From assembly GCF_025403485.1 (NCBI RefSeq), contig NZ_CP099966.1, forward strand, positions 186,001 through 250,000: DNA of 64,000 bases, in the 5' to 3' direction. This DNA is from Chryseobacterium paludis. Lineage in GTDB: Bacteria > Bacteroidota > Bacteroidia > Flavobacteriales > Weeksellaceae. This document shows, piece by piece, positions 54,635 through 63,654 of the stretch. The notes below the pieces were generated by a model. The model worked only from the letters and a program-made list of their open reading frames with translations. It had not been told where the DNA came from and searched no databases. The translations under genes and the position numbers were made by a program. Within the stretch, counting starts at the first letter, position 1, and each line of letters starts with the position of its first letter.

Positions 54635-55465
54635 TTACAAACCCTGCAACCAATCAATTTCGATGATATTATTATCTTTCTTTAATCTTTCTTTTGTCAG
54701 TTTTTCGACCTCACGTACAACTTCGGTTCCTGTACGGAAATTTCCGGAGCTATCTTTCTGGTCTATTATTTTTCCCTGCATATAGAGCTGTCTTGTACTT
54801 GCTGCAGGATCTTTTCGATAGTTGGTAAATAATTCTATGAATTTCTCCTGAGTTAAAGAAATTACTTTTGCCTGAGCATTTAATTCCGGATATTGCAAGT
54901 CACTGTTGATATTCTTTACCCCCACCAATTCAAACGCATGACTATGAGTGTTATCTTCGATTTTTATAATAAGTCCTGGTAAACCTTTAAATTTGTAAGG
55001 GCCATCCTGAATTGTAATATCAGAAGAAAACCAGGCAGTCCATTGTCTGCCTCCAAAATTTGTAATTGCTTTTTGAGTATTATATTCACCTATTTTCTGC
55101 TTATCCGGAAAAATTTTCCACTCCATTTTTCGATCGTCTTCCACTTTTATTTTTCCAAGACCATAATCTGTAGTTTTAAAAAATGCTTTATCAGGATAGT
55201 TTTTTTCAATACGGTATAAAAGGTCTGCATTTGGTATGTAAAATTGCCCCTTCTTAGCTTGAGCAATGGAGATTGAATCTTCAACATTCTTACGGTGGCT
55301 ATAGAACGAAGATTTGGCATTGGTAATATCTAAAAACATCAGTTCTTTGACCACATTAGACCTATTGGTAGAGTCAGGAACGTATTTATATTGATATATG
55401 AACCTTTTATTTTGACCATGTATCATCTGAACGAAAAGAAAGAAAACTAAAAATAAATTTTTCAT
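54635..55465 (-). CDS. GLPGLI family protein
   Basis: The 276-residue exported protein has a signal peptide (MKNLFLVFFLFVQMIHGQ). It carries the family-naming motif GLPGLIIKIEDNTHSHAFEL near residue 167, preceded by TAWFSSDITIQDGPYKF. GLPGLI proteins are Bacteroidota-specific, secreted and of unknown function. The mature region is mostly beta strands with a basic C-terminal helix. It stands alone, convergent with the TPR serine hydrolase. Confidence 0.93.
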   Translation of the reverse strand: MKNLFLVFFLFVQMIHGQNKRFIYQYKYVPDSTNRSNVVKELMFLDITNAKSSFYSHRKNVEDSISIAQAKKGQFYIPNADLLYRIEKNYPDKAFFKTTDYGLGKIKVEDDRKMEWKIFPDKQKIGEYNTQKAITNFGGRQWTAWFSSDITIQDGPYKFKGLPGLIIKIEDNTHSHAFELVGVKNINSDLQYPELNAQAKVISLTQEKFIELFTNYRKDPAASTRQLYMQGKIIDQKDSSGNFRTGTEVVREVEKLTKERLKKDNNIIEIDWLQGL

Positions 55466-55761
55466 AATACATTGTTGTGGTTATTTGTAAATATAGATAT
55501 TAAATCAAATAAGTGGGCAATGTTTTTAAGCTAATCAGCTCGTAATACAGAATTACCGAACTTCTGATGTAATGGAATCATCGACATAGTTGTTTTTATT
55601 AGTAAACAAATTAATGCTAAAGAGCACCTGAGAATTTCTAATATGCCGCATTTAACAACAACCTAAATTTTTTATGTTCAAAATTGAAACATAAAAACTC
55701 AAATTACCAATCCATATTAATACTTTAGCCATAAAATAACTTCATAAAAAATGTATCAATA

Positions 55762-56859
55762 ATGCAAAAAATTATACTTGCTTTGTTCGTCTTTCTTGCT
55801 TCGCAAATCGTGTCAGCACAAACCTTCGATGACAGTTCATGCTGGGAATATTTTAAATTGACCGCAGACTTGAAACAGGATAAGCCTCTGGACAAAAAAA
55901 CATGGGATCAATTTTTAAAAAATGAAGCCATACAAGTTTATCTGAACGATCAGGGAGTTGACAGCACCTACACGGAGAGTTACAGAAGATCAATGGAAAT
56001 TGTATATATGCCAAAAAACAGTGCGATTTTACAGGAAAAACTAAAAAAGCCGATGAGCAATTGGTGGATTTATAACATCAATGAGTGTAAGGTAAACGAA
56101 GATCAGATGAAAAAATACCTTACAGATATCAAAAAAGATTCTAAAGGTTATTTTGATACTTGTTATCAGTATACCTATAATATGCTTCCCAAGAAATATC
56201 AGAAAAAAGCACCCAATTATAAAGTGACAATTATTCCGATACATAATGACGCCCATGTTGAGAACGGATGGATCATATATACACTTATTTCAGCATACTT
56301 TCACGATGCCAACAAAATGGGGGCAATGGGAGGTCATGAGTTTCATCATTTGCTTAGGCCCCAACTTGTATTTAAAACTGATGATCAGGATGCAGTCATT
56401 ATCAGTCTGCTTCAAAAAATACTAAACGAAGGAAGTGCTGATTTAACAGATAAAATTTATGAAGGGAAAGATGCAATAAAGCTATTGGAATATCAGAGAG
56501 GAACTGGTCCAGAATTCATAGCAGATGGAGCGAAAGTGATTAAAAATATTGATTCTCTATTATCTGTAAAACAATTAGACCGATCCAAGCTAAAAATGAA
56601 TAAGCTGATCAATAATGGCAACAGGAATGGTCATATCCCGGGATTTTATATGTCTAACATTATAGATAAGGGTGGATATAAAAAAGAATTGATCAAGTAT
56701 ATCGATGACCCTTTTCAATTTGTATATCTATATGATAAAGCGTCGAGAAAAGTTAAGGATGCTTATATTCTGTCATCGACCACGATGGATCTTATTCATG
56801 AATTAGATAAAAAGTACAGACCTAAAGCTACTATTGAGCAACAGCAATTGAACAATTAA
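55762..56859 (+). CDS. DUF5700 putative zinc-dependent peptidase
   Basis: The 365-residue exported protein has a signal peptide (ending IVSAQ). The zincin motif HExxH is in GAMGGHEFHHLL (near residue 193), with a likely third ligand Glu in KILNEGSADLTDKIY about 30 residues later. This matches the DUF5700 putative peptidase family. It is probably periplasmic or surface-bound; the substrate is unknown. A strong palindromic terminator follows the stop within 6 bases, so it is a single-gene transcript. Confidence 0.8.
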   Translation: MQKIILALFVFLASQIVSAQTFDDSSCWEYFKLTADLKQDKPLDKKTWDQFLKNEAIQVYLNDQGVDSTYTESYRRSMEIVYMPKNSAILQEKLKKPMSNWWIYNINECKVNEDQMKKYLTDIKKDSKGYFDTCYQYTYNMLPKKYQKKAPNYKVTIIPIHNDAHVENGWIIYTLISAYFHDANKMGAMGGHEFHHLLRPQLVFKTDDQDAVIISLLQKILNEGSADLTDKIYEGKDAIKLLEYQRGTGPEFIADGAKVIKNIDSLLSVKQLDRSKLKMNKLINNGNRNGHIPGFYMSNIIDKGGYKKELIKYIDDPFQFVYLYDKASRKVKDAYILSSTTMDLIHELDKKYRPKATIEQQQLNN

Positions 56860-56864
56860 AAATT

Positions 56865-56899
56865 AAAAAGGACAAATCATTGATTTGTCCTTTTTCTTT
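56865..56899 (+). terminator. Intrinsic terminator after the DUF5700 gene
   Basis: AAAAAGGACAAATCA (56865-56879) pairs perfectly with 56881-56895 around a single T, then more T. It can work in both directions. Confidence 0.8.
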
Positions 56900-57327
56900 T
56901 ATATACAGCAGATCAACCGGATTGAACAGGCTTAACGTATTGAAATTCAATATTGTGACTGGTTTGTGGCTAAGGAGTAGAAAAGGGCTTCAGAGATTGC
57001 TTCGTTCCTCGCAATGACAATGATGAAGAGTAGTAATAGTTAATAGATAAGATCGAGCAGAGTAAAAGGCTAAGTTTCAAACTTTGTTGACAACCATTAA
57101 CCGACCTAGGAAGCTGCAGTGTTAAAAAAATAAGTTCTGTGAACGTTAAAAACATTCTACTGTCCGAAGCGTGACACCAATCTCGAATCGAAGAACTCAA
57201 GATCGAATTCGCGCAAGTTTAGAATTTTTAGTGAGCAGAACTTATTTTTAGCGGAAGCTTCCAGTCTTGAACTTTTGGTCCATTTTGCTTCAAGGCAAAA
57301 GGACATAAAAAAATAAAAAAATATTTA
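56900..57327. other. Gene-free region with diverged repeat copy
   Basis: No gene. It holds a REP-like ATTGCTTCGTTCCTCGCAAT at about 56996-57016, then the diverged copy of the long repeat, described separately. Confidence 0.6.
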
Positions 57328-57356
57328 TTAAGACTGCTTCGTACCTCGCAATGACC
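57102..57356 (+). repeat. Diverged copy of the 327-bp family repeat
   Basis: This shares cgacctaggaagct..., the loop block GAACTCAAGATCGAATTCGC and the tail TTTTGGTCCATTTTGC with the tandem array at 59.5-60.75 kb, with scattered changes. It contains the imperfect palindrome at 57109-57262. It ends in a REP-like CTGCTTCGTACCTCGCAATGAC that runs into the MFS gene. Confidence 0.85.
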
Positions 57357-58764
57357 GTAAGTTGTTTTTAGGACTACTTGATGTCGCATTCTTTTCTTCC
57401 GGCAGAATAAAAAGCATAACCCCTACAAAAACCACACAAATTAAAATAGCAATGATACCTGCTTTATAAGCTTCCTGCCAGCTTTCCTGCGAAAAATAGA
57501 AGAATATCCCTCCAATAATACTGACTCCTAAGGCTGAGGCGGTTTGTTGAAAAGTTGAGTAGATTCCTGCTGCAGCTCCGGCATGTTCTGCAGGTACACT
57601 TTTAAGTACAATGTTTAATAACGATGGTAAGACCAATCCGTTTCCCAGTCCCCAAATCCCCATGAGTGCAATGATGAGCCAGCTATCTACTCCAGGTTTC
57701 CATAATTGAATCTGAAGAAAAAAGCTCATGGCTAAAATGACAACTCCAACTTGTAGAACGCGTTTTCCGAATCGGACGATTAGTTTTGAAGCTATAATGG
57801 AGGAGAAAATAAATAAAATTCCAGGGAAAATAAAATAGAGCCCACTGTGAAGTGCAGATACTTTAAGTCCATTTTGCAGATATACAGCGCTGAGAAGCAA
57901 ATAGGAAGTGTGTAGCATAAAATGAAATAATACGGCAATTAATCCAATATTAAAATCCTTGATTTCAAATAACCGGACATCAATAAGAGGAACTTTATTA
58001 GTTGTTAATTTCTTTTTTTGATTATAAATAAAATAAATGAACAACACAAATGATAAAATAATCAGTGCAATACTCCATAATGGCCATCCTGCTTCACGAC
58101 CTTGAGTTAAAGGATAAATCAGACAAACTAAAGCCAGGGTTAAAATAAGCACGCCTTCATAGTCAAACTTACTTCCTTGGTTGCTTTTAGTTTCAGTTAC
58201 ATAACGATGCGTTGCCCATAGAGTTACGATGCCAATGGGAAGGTTGATGAAGAAAATCAATCGCCATCCCGCAATGATCCAATGTGTATCCGATAAATAG
58301 CCACCTAAAACCTGTCCGATAATGGCAGCGAGTCCTAACGTTATACCGAATAAACCAACTGCTTTGGCTCTTTCCTTTTTTTCTGTGAAAAGTATTTGAA
58401 TGAACGCAATGGTTTGTGGAACCATAAATGAAGCACTGAGCCCCTGAAGGAATCTGGTAATGTTGAGTTGCAGCGGGGTCATTGATAGGCCGCACAGACA
58501 GGAGGCGATGGTAAAAGCAAGCATTCCCCAGAAAAATACTTTTTTGCGTCCGAAATGATCTCCAGCTCTGCCTCCGGTAATCAGGAAAGCGGCATAGCCC
58601 AATAGATATCCGGCTATGACAAGCTGAACTTCTGCATCCGTAGCATGGACTCCTGTTTTAATTGATGGAATAGCGATATTAATGATGAATACGTCTATTA
58701 CAGAAAGTAACGGTGCGGACAGGACGATGATAAGTTCCAGCCATTTATTTTTTATGTCGTTCAT
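57328..58764 (-). CDS. MFS multidrug efflux transporter (DHA2-like)
   Basis: The 478-residue polytopic membrane protein has about 14 segments, typical of the drug:H+ antiporter-2 (EmrB/QacA-like) family. The cytoplasmic loop motif GGRAGDHFGRKKVFF lies near residue 68, and a GxLADxxGxR-like repeat occurs later. It reads leftward right behind the tetR gene (stop and start adjacent), so the regulator and pump form one operon. The last residues (RSLRGTKQS) are encoded by a REP-like repeat, so the true family C-terminus ends earlier. Substrates are unknown. Confidence 0.9.
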   Translation of the reverse strand: MNDIKNKWLELIIVLSAPLLSVIDVFIINIAIPSIKTGVHATDAEVQLVIAGYLLGYAAFLITGGRAGDHFGRKKVFFWGMLAFTIASCLCGLSMTPLQLNITRFLQGLSASFMVPQTIAFIQILFTEKKERAKAVGLFGITLGLAAIIGQVLGGYLSDTHWIIAGWRLIFFINLPIGIVTLWATHRYVTETKSNQGSKFDYEGVLILTLALVCLIYPLTQGREAGWPLWSIALIILSFVLFIYFIYNQKKKLTTNKVPLIDVRLFEIKDFNIGLIAVLFHFMLHTSYLLLSAVYLQNGLKVSALHSGLYFIFPGILFIFSSIIASKLIVRFGKRVLQVGVVILAMSFFLQIQLWKPGVDSWLIIALMGIWGLGNGLVLPSLLNIVLKSVPAEHAGAAAGIYSTFQQTASALGVSIIGGIFFYFSQESWQEAYKAGIIAILICVVFVGVMLFILPEEKNATSSSPKNNLRSLRGTKQS

Positions 58765-59331
58765 TTAGATTAGTTTTTGAATGATTTTTTTTGCAGATTG
58801 GAGGTCTTCTGCCTGTTTAAATATGGAGGCTGCGACGATTCCACCTTCAGTCATCAGAAAGAGCATTTCGGTGAGTTCCTGATCGGTCAGTAGTTTTTTG
58901 TGATCAGAATTGATGACCAGCTTTTCTATAATCTCTTTAAAATGCTTTTTAGCATTTTGTATCTCAGCCAAAACCCGCTCATCGCTGTCTCCAGCTTCGT
59001 TGTTTGCTTTAACAAAGGCACATCCCCGGTATTCCCTGTATAATTGTCGCTCTGTCATATGATCAAAAATGGCTAAAAGCTTTTGTTTGGGATCCGATTC
59101 TTTATTAATTCTAATTTCCAGGCGATTAAGCCAATCTTTATGAAAACGCTGCATATAAGCCAGTAATAAATCAGCTTTAGAGTCAAAATGTTTATATAGA
59201 GAGGCTTTAGCAATATCAGCCTCTGCAATTACCTGGTTTATACCTGTTATATTATAGCCTTGTTTATAAAAAAGCCTTTCGGCGGTATCTATGATTTTGT
59301 CAGTTACAGTCTGACCTCTTTGTTTTTTCAT
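58765..59331 (-). CDS. TetR/AcrR family transcriptional repressor
   Basis: The 188-residue protein has an N-terminal TetR HTH (about residues 9-55, TDKIIDTAERLFYKQGYNITGINQVIAEADIAKASLYKHF in pieces). The helical ligand-binding region ends near residue 188. It sits directly upstream of the MFS pump on the same strand, the standard drug-efflux regulator arrangement. A 26-base palindrome at 59348-59373, just before its start, is a plausible operator for autorepression. The inducing ligand is unknown. Confidence 0.93.
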   Translation of the reverse strand: MKKQRGQTVTDKIIDTAERLFYKQGYNITGINQVIAEADIAKASLYKHFDSKADLLLAYMQRFHKDWLNRLEIRINKESDPKQKLLAIFDHMTERQLYREYRGCAFVKANNEAGDSDERVLAEIQNAKKHFKEIIEKLVINSDHKKLLTDQELTEMLFLMTEGGIVAASIFKQAEDLQSAKKIIQKLI

Positions 59332-59347
59332 GATGCAAAGTTAATCA

Positions 59348-59373
59348 TTAAATATACAAGTCGGTCTATTTAA
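59348..59373. promoter_or_regulatory. Candidate TetR operator upstream of tetR-MFS
   Basis: TTAAATA (59348-59354) and TATTTAA (59367-59373) are exact inverted arms; with the adjacent bases 9 of 10 match. A TAACTTTG on the minus strand, between this palindrome and the tetR start, fits the -7 consensus, so binding here could block transcription. The inner GTCGGTCTA resembles known TetR-type operators. Confidence 0.5.
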
Positions 59374-59391
59374 TGAAAATATTTTTTTTAA

Positions 59392-59418
59392 GCTGTCATT
59401 GCGAGGTACGAAGCAATC
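59392..59418 (+). repeat. REP-like sequence upstream of tetR
   Basis: TGTCATTGCGAGGTACGAAGCAATC is in the opposite orientation to the other REP-like copies at 57335, 59753, 60080, 60407 and 60735. With the 57335 copy it forms an inverted pair around the MFS-tetR unit. Confidence 0.7.
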
Positions 59419-59523
59419 TCTTCAATTCTTCTACAAATAGGTCTTTAATTAATACTCAAGCAGATCAAGTCGGTTGAGTAAATTAATAAGTTAAGATTCG
59501 AAACGGTGTTGATAGTCATTAAT

Positions 59524-60755
59524 CGACCTAGGAAGCTGTAGCGTTAAAAAAATAATTTCTGTGAACGTTAAAAAAATTCTACTGTCTGAAGCGCGACACC
59601 ATTGTCGAATCGAAGAACTCAAGATCAAATCCGCGCAAGTTTAGAATTTTTAGTAAACAGACCTTATTTTTAGCGAAAGCTTCCAGTCTTGAACTTTTGG
59701 TCCATTTTGCTTCAAGGCAAAAGGACATAAAAAAATAAGAAAATATTTATTGAGATTGCTTCGTACCTCGCAATGACGGTGGGGTTTGTCTCTCGCAGAT
59801 TACGTAGATTTAAAATGGCAAAAATTTAAAAATTGAAGAGAATCATTAATCGACCTAGGAAGCTGTAGCGTTAAAAAAATAATTTCTGTGAACGTTAAAA
59901 AAATTCTACTGTCTGAAGCGCGACAAGAATGTTGAATCGAAGAACTCAAGATCGAATTCGCGCAAGTTTAGAATTTTTAGTGAACAGACCTTATTTTTAG
60001 CGAAAGCTTCCAGTCTTGAACTTTTGGTCCATTTTGCTTCAAGGCAAAAGGACATAAAAAAATAAGAAAATATTTATTGAGATTGCTTCGTACCTCGCAA
60101 TGACGGTGGGGTTTGTCTCTCGCAGATTACGTAGATTTAAAATGGCAAAAATTTAAAAATTGAAGAGAATCATTAATCGACCTAGGAAGCTGTAGCGTTA
60201 AAAAAATAATTTCTGTGAACGTTAAAAAAATTCTACTGTCTGAAGCGCGACAAGAATGTTGAATCGAAGAACTCAAGATCGAATTCGCGCAAGTTTAGAA
60301 TTTTTAGTGAACAGACCTTATTTTTAGCGAAAGCTTCCAGTCTTGAACTTTTGGTCCATTTTGCTTCAAGGCAAAAGGACATAAAAAAATAAGAAAATAT
60401 TTATTGAGATTGCTTCGTTCCTCGCAATGACGGTGGGGTTTGTCTCTCGCAGATTACGTAGATTTAAAATGGCAAAAATTTAAAAATTGAAGAGAATCAT
60501 CAATCGACCTAGGAAGCTGTAGCGTTAAAAAATAATTTCTGTGAACGTTAAAAAAATTCTACTGTCTGAAGCGGGACAAGAATGTTGAATCGAAGAACTC
60601 AAGATCGAATTCGCGCAAGTTTAGAATTTTTAGTGAACAGAACTTATTTTTAGCGAAAGCTTCCAGTCTTGAACTTTTGGTCCATTTTGCTTCAAGGCAA
60701 AAGGACATAAAAAAAATAAGAAAATATTTATTGAGATTGTTTCGTTCTTCGCAAC
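59524..60755. repeat. Array of four tandem 327-bp repeats
   Basis: Copies begin with CGACCTAGGAAGCTG at 59524, 59851, 60178 and 60505, exactly 327 bases apart, and the last is cut off after its REP-like tail. Each copy holds an imperfect palindrome of about 154 bases (59531-59684 in the first), a hairpin TTTTGC-TTCAAG-GCAAAA, and a REP-like ATTGCTTCG...CTCGCAAT. Frames within it are accidental. No transposase is present. Confidence 0.9.
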
Positions 60756-60805
60756 AACATAGAACGTTTTTATCAATTGATAAATGAATCCAGAACCATA
60801 ACCCT

Positions 60806-60813
60806 TAGTTTTG
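60806..60813 (+). promoter_or_regulatory. Candidate -7 element for the ACT-domain gene
   Basis: TAGTTTTG matches TAnnTTTG exactly, 10 bases before the ATG, implying a very short leader. The -33 element is unclear. Confidence 0.35.
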
Positions 60814-60823
60814 TATAAAAAAG

Positions 60824-61219
60824 ATGTCTGGAGAAAAAGATTTGAAAACATTGTTGCAAAATATGAAACCTGTATTGAATTCAGGGGAATATGTTTTCTG
60901 CAAAGTAGAAAGCTTGAACGAAATCCCGGATTTGGAAAAGCTCGTGTTTTTCTTTCGTGAAACGGAAGCTGTTACAGTAGTTTTAGAAACATCAGTTGCG
61001 GATGAATGGGAGTTAGAATACAGTTATATTTCATCATGGATTACTCTTAATGTCCATTCCTCACTGGAAGCTGTAGGATTGACGGCTGCTTTTGCCAATA
61101 CATTGAAGCATGAAAATATAAGCTGTAATGTCGTGGCAGCCTATTATCACGATCATATTTTTGTAGTTAAAGAAGATGCTGAAAAGGCAATGTCAGCTTT
61201 AGTAATGCTAAGTAGGTAA
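60824..61219 (+). CDS. ACT-domain (DUF2241-like) protein
   Basis: The 131-residue cytosolic protein is of the type annotated as ACT domain-containing. The N-terminal helix-strand EKDLKTLLQNMKPVLNSGEY precedes YVFCKVESL and a C-terminal ACT fold (YSYISSWITLNVHSSLEAVGLTAAFANTLKHENISCNV...HDHIFV). ACT domains bind amino acids or related small molecules; the ligand is unknown. It begins just after the repeat array and is the first gene beyond it. All parts look intact. Confidence 0.88.
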   Translation: MSGEKDLKTLLQNMKPVLNSGEYVFCKVESLNEIPDLEKLVFFFRETEAVTVVLETSVADEWELEYSYISSWITLNVHSSLEAVGLTAAFANTLKHENISCNVVAAYYHDHIFVVKEDAEKAMSALVMLSR

Positions 61220-61285
61220 AGTTATTTATCTTTGATCATTGATTTCATCTTTTAATAAATCAAGTCCATACTAAGCACATGAAAT

Positions 61286-61432
61286 ATGAAAAATCAATAT
61301 TACAACAGGCTCAAAGAGTTTCTTGAGAAAAATGAATATCACATATCTATGGTCATTATAATCATTGTTATATTTGTTTTTATCATCGCTTTTTTTGTTA
61401 TAGAACCTGGATCTGGTTATACTGGACCTTGA
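61286..61432 (+). CDS. Small single-span membrane protein
   Basis: This 48-residue frame reads MKNQYYNRLKEFLEKNEYHI, then a hydrophobic run SMVIIIIVIFVFIIAFFVI, then a short polar end with EPGSGYTGP. One membrane segment with a charged N-terminus is a plausible small protein. It follows the ACT-domain gene by 66 bases on the same strand and could be cotranscribed. No family is recognised. Confidence 0.45.
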   Translation: MKNQYYNRLKEFLEKNEYHISMVIIIIVIFVFIIAFFVIEPGSGYTGP

Positions 61433-61543
61433 TTTTAATTATAAATTCTTGATAAAATTAGAGATGAAGGCAAAGGTTTTAACTTCACCTACTATTCAAT
61501 ATTTTGATGGGTCTAAAAATTATCACTTATTTACCATTCATTT

Positions 61544-62557
61544 TTATTTACCGTCTAAAATGTTTTCGATAGCTTCAGCGATCTCATATACATTTCCTTG
61601 TTTTTGATTGGATAAAATGATGATCGTTCTGCCTTTTTGGGTTTCAGTTTTTAAAAGGGCCTGATAATGTATGGCACTGCCATCATGTATATGGCTGATT
61701 ACCTTGTCAGCTTCCATACTTCCATTCCCCAAACCAGCTTGTTGATCAGGGCCAAAAGGTATAATTATTTCGCGGGTTGAAGCCGGGTTGATTAAACAAA
61801 AGTTGTCTATGCATTGTGCCCATTTGTAAAAATCGTCCAGGTTTAGGCAAGTCCATCCGGAAATGGGAACTTCCAATCCGTCCTGTTTAAAATTATTGTC
61901 AAATGATCTGGCCATTAATGGATCTTTATCCGTTGGATCTACTAATCCATTGTTAATGCCTACTTTATTAAGAATGTTTTGTAAAACAAATTTATTAAAA
62001 GGTATTCCTGTTACTTTTTCGATAATCCTTCGGCGCAAAAAGGTATTGTTATTATTATAAGCATAATTACTTCCAGGCTCGAAATCAAGTTTTTGAAGAG
62101 ATTCTAAATCTTTCCAATGGTCTGCATCGCTATGTACTGTTTTCCAGTTTATATCTGGTAATCCGCTTGTATATTGAAGTAAATTTTTGATACTGATGTG
62201 ATCAGCCCATGAAGGTAGGTTGGGGAAAAATTTAGATACCTTGTCATTAATGTTCAATTTACCTTGCTCCTGAAGCATCATCATTCCAACTGCATCGAAT
62301 TCTTTCGCAATAGATCCGATATGAAAACGATATTCTGTGGTCAGTAGATTTTTTTTAGATGCATCTGCATAACCGATTGCTTTTTTTACGATTATTTTAC
62401 CATGATCAGCTATTAATATATTTCCATTGAAAAGACCTGACTGGTGTGTTTTATCTAAATAGGCATTAATGAGTGTGGCTTTATTTTTTTGAGCGAATGT
62501 TTGGATTCCCAATAGAAATAGAGTAATAAAAAGAAGTAGACTTCTATTATAAGACAT
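61544..62557 (-). CDS. Exported beta-lactamase-family serine hydrolase
   Basis: ATG 62557 (MSYNRSLLLFITLFLLG) starts a clear signal peptide ending FAQ; the upstream ATG at 62596 would add 13 residues before it. The mature domain has the SxxK in FHIGSIAKEFDAVG (near residue 91), a YNNNNTF block in the Tyr motif place and HIHDGSAIHY near the C-terminus. It is the fourth separate member of this family in 14 kb. The substrate is unknown. It is cotranscribed with no neighbour. Confidence 0.88.
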   Translation of the reverse strand: MSYNRSLLLFITLFLLGIQTFAQKNKATLINAYLDKTHQSGLFNGNILIADHGKIIVKKAIGYADASKKNLLTTEYRFHIGSIAKEFDAVGMMMLQEQGKLNINDKVSKFFPNLPSWADHISIKNLLQYTSGLPDINWKTVHSDADHWKDLESLQKLDFEPGSNYAYNNNNTFLRRRIIEKVTGIPFNKFVLQNILNKVGINNGLVDPTDKDPLMARSFDNNFKQDGLEVPISGWTCLNLDDFYKWAQCIDNFCLINPASTREIIIPFGPDQQAGLGNGSMEADKVISHIHDGSAIHYQALLKTETQKGRTIIILSNQKQGNVYEIAEAIENILDGK

Positions 62558-62658
62558 AGTTATGATTTTTTTTTTAAAGATACAGTATAATTTCATTTGC
62601 TCTATAATTTCAAAGTAAAGTAGCTAAATATCAATATATCTTGACGGAAAAAAAGTAA

Positions 62659-63576
62659 TTAGTTAAACAATTCCCTAAACGCCAGGGGAGTCGTACTCGT
62701 CATTTTCTTAAAAAATTTACTGAAGGACTGTGGATGCTCAAAGCCCAGTTCGTAAGCTATTTCACTCACGCTATTGCTGGTTGTGCTTAATTTTTCTTTA
62801 GCTTTTTCAATTAATTTCTGATGAATAAAATGCTGGGTACTTTGTCCCGTAAGGTTTTGAAGCAGGGTCCTTAAATATCCAGGTGAAATATTAAGCTGTT
62901 CGGAAATATATTGAACTGTGGGAATCCCATTATTAACAATAAGATCGCTGTTCAGATATTGATTAAGGATCATCTCTAGACGTTCAAGGATCTCATGATG
63001 TGCTTTATCACGGGTGATAAACTGACGCTGATAAAAACGATTCGAATAATTGAAAAGTGTTTCCAGTAAAGAAGCCATAATATCACTGCTGAATTTATCC
63101 GTATTGGTATTGTATTCCTGTCGGATATTTTCAATCAATTGCACAAGGATCTGTTCCTCATCATCGGAAAGAAATAGGGCTTCATGGAGGGAATAATCAA
63201 AGAATTCATATTGGGAGATCGTTTTAGCAAGGTTTTTATTCCATAAAAAATCTGGATGTATCAAGAGCATCCAGCCTGATGGAGGCTGTGAGTTTTCTTC
63301 TGTTTCAATACGTAAGACCTGATTGGGTGCGATAAAGAAAAGAATCCCTTCGTCAAAATCATAATCCTTCTGACCGTATTTGTATTTATGATTCATATTT
63401 CTTTTCACAGACAATGAATAAAAATCGAATATCAGGCTTTCATCTCCTATTTGGGGACGGTTTTGCATTTCGGAAAAATTAACAACACTGATAAGAGGAT
63501 GCTTAGGTTTGGGTAAGCCTCGAAGGTTGTGAAATTCTGAAATGGTTTTAATTCTGATGGGTTCCATTGATGCCAT
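62659..63576 (-). CDS. AraC-family transcriptional regulator
   Basis: The 305-residue protein has a C-terminal HTH_18 domain at about 205-305 (IPTVQYISEQLNISPGYLRTL and the second helix-turn-helix with SEIAYELGFEHPQSFSKFFK, the AraC family signature). Residues 1-190 form a cupin-like sensing region (FDEGILFFIAPNQVLRI). It reads leftward and lies next to the SDR-like partial gene, divided by about 78 bases, and may regulate it. The inducer is unknown. Confidence 0.92.
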   Translation of the reverse strand: MASMEPIRIKTISEFHNLRGLPKPKHPLISVVNFSEMQNRPQIGDESLIFDFYSLSVKRNMNHKYKYGQKDYDFDEGILFFIAPNQVLRIETEENSQPPSGWMLLIHPDFLWNKNLAKTISQYEFFDYSLHEALFLSDDEEQILVQLIENIRQEYNTNTDKFSSDIMASLLETLFNYSNRFYQRQFITRDKAHHEILERLEMILNQYLNSDLIVNNGIPTVQYISEQLNISPGYLRTLLQNLTGQSTQHFIHQKLIEKAKEKLSTTSNSVSEIAYELGFEHPQSFSKFFKKMTSTTPLAFRELFN

Positions 63577-63654
63577 AATTTTCTGATAAAAGAGAAGAAT
63601 AGGCAGGCTGAGGTCTGCCTATTTTTCATTGATTTTGATAATTAAATTTACGAT

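Noticed and set aside
56970..57200. Minus-strand frame ending in the diverged repeat
   Set aside because: It is read from repeat DNA and the REP-like sequence; it has no family features.
59524..60755. CRISPR array
   Set aside because: Units are 327 bases long with no short direct repeat/spacer alternation and no cas genes nearby.
60630..60851. Frame across the tandem repeat end
   Set aside because: It is formed by the repeated DNA and recurs only as part of the array; not a gene.
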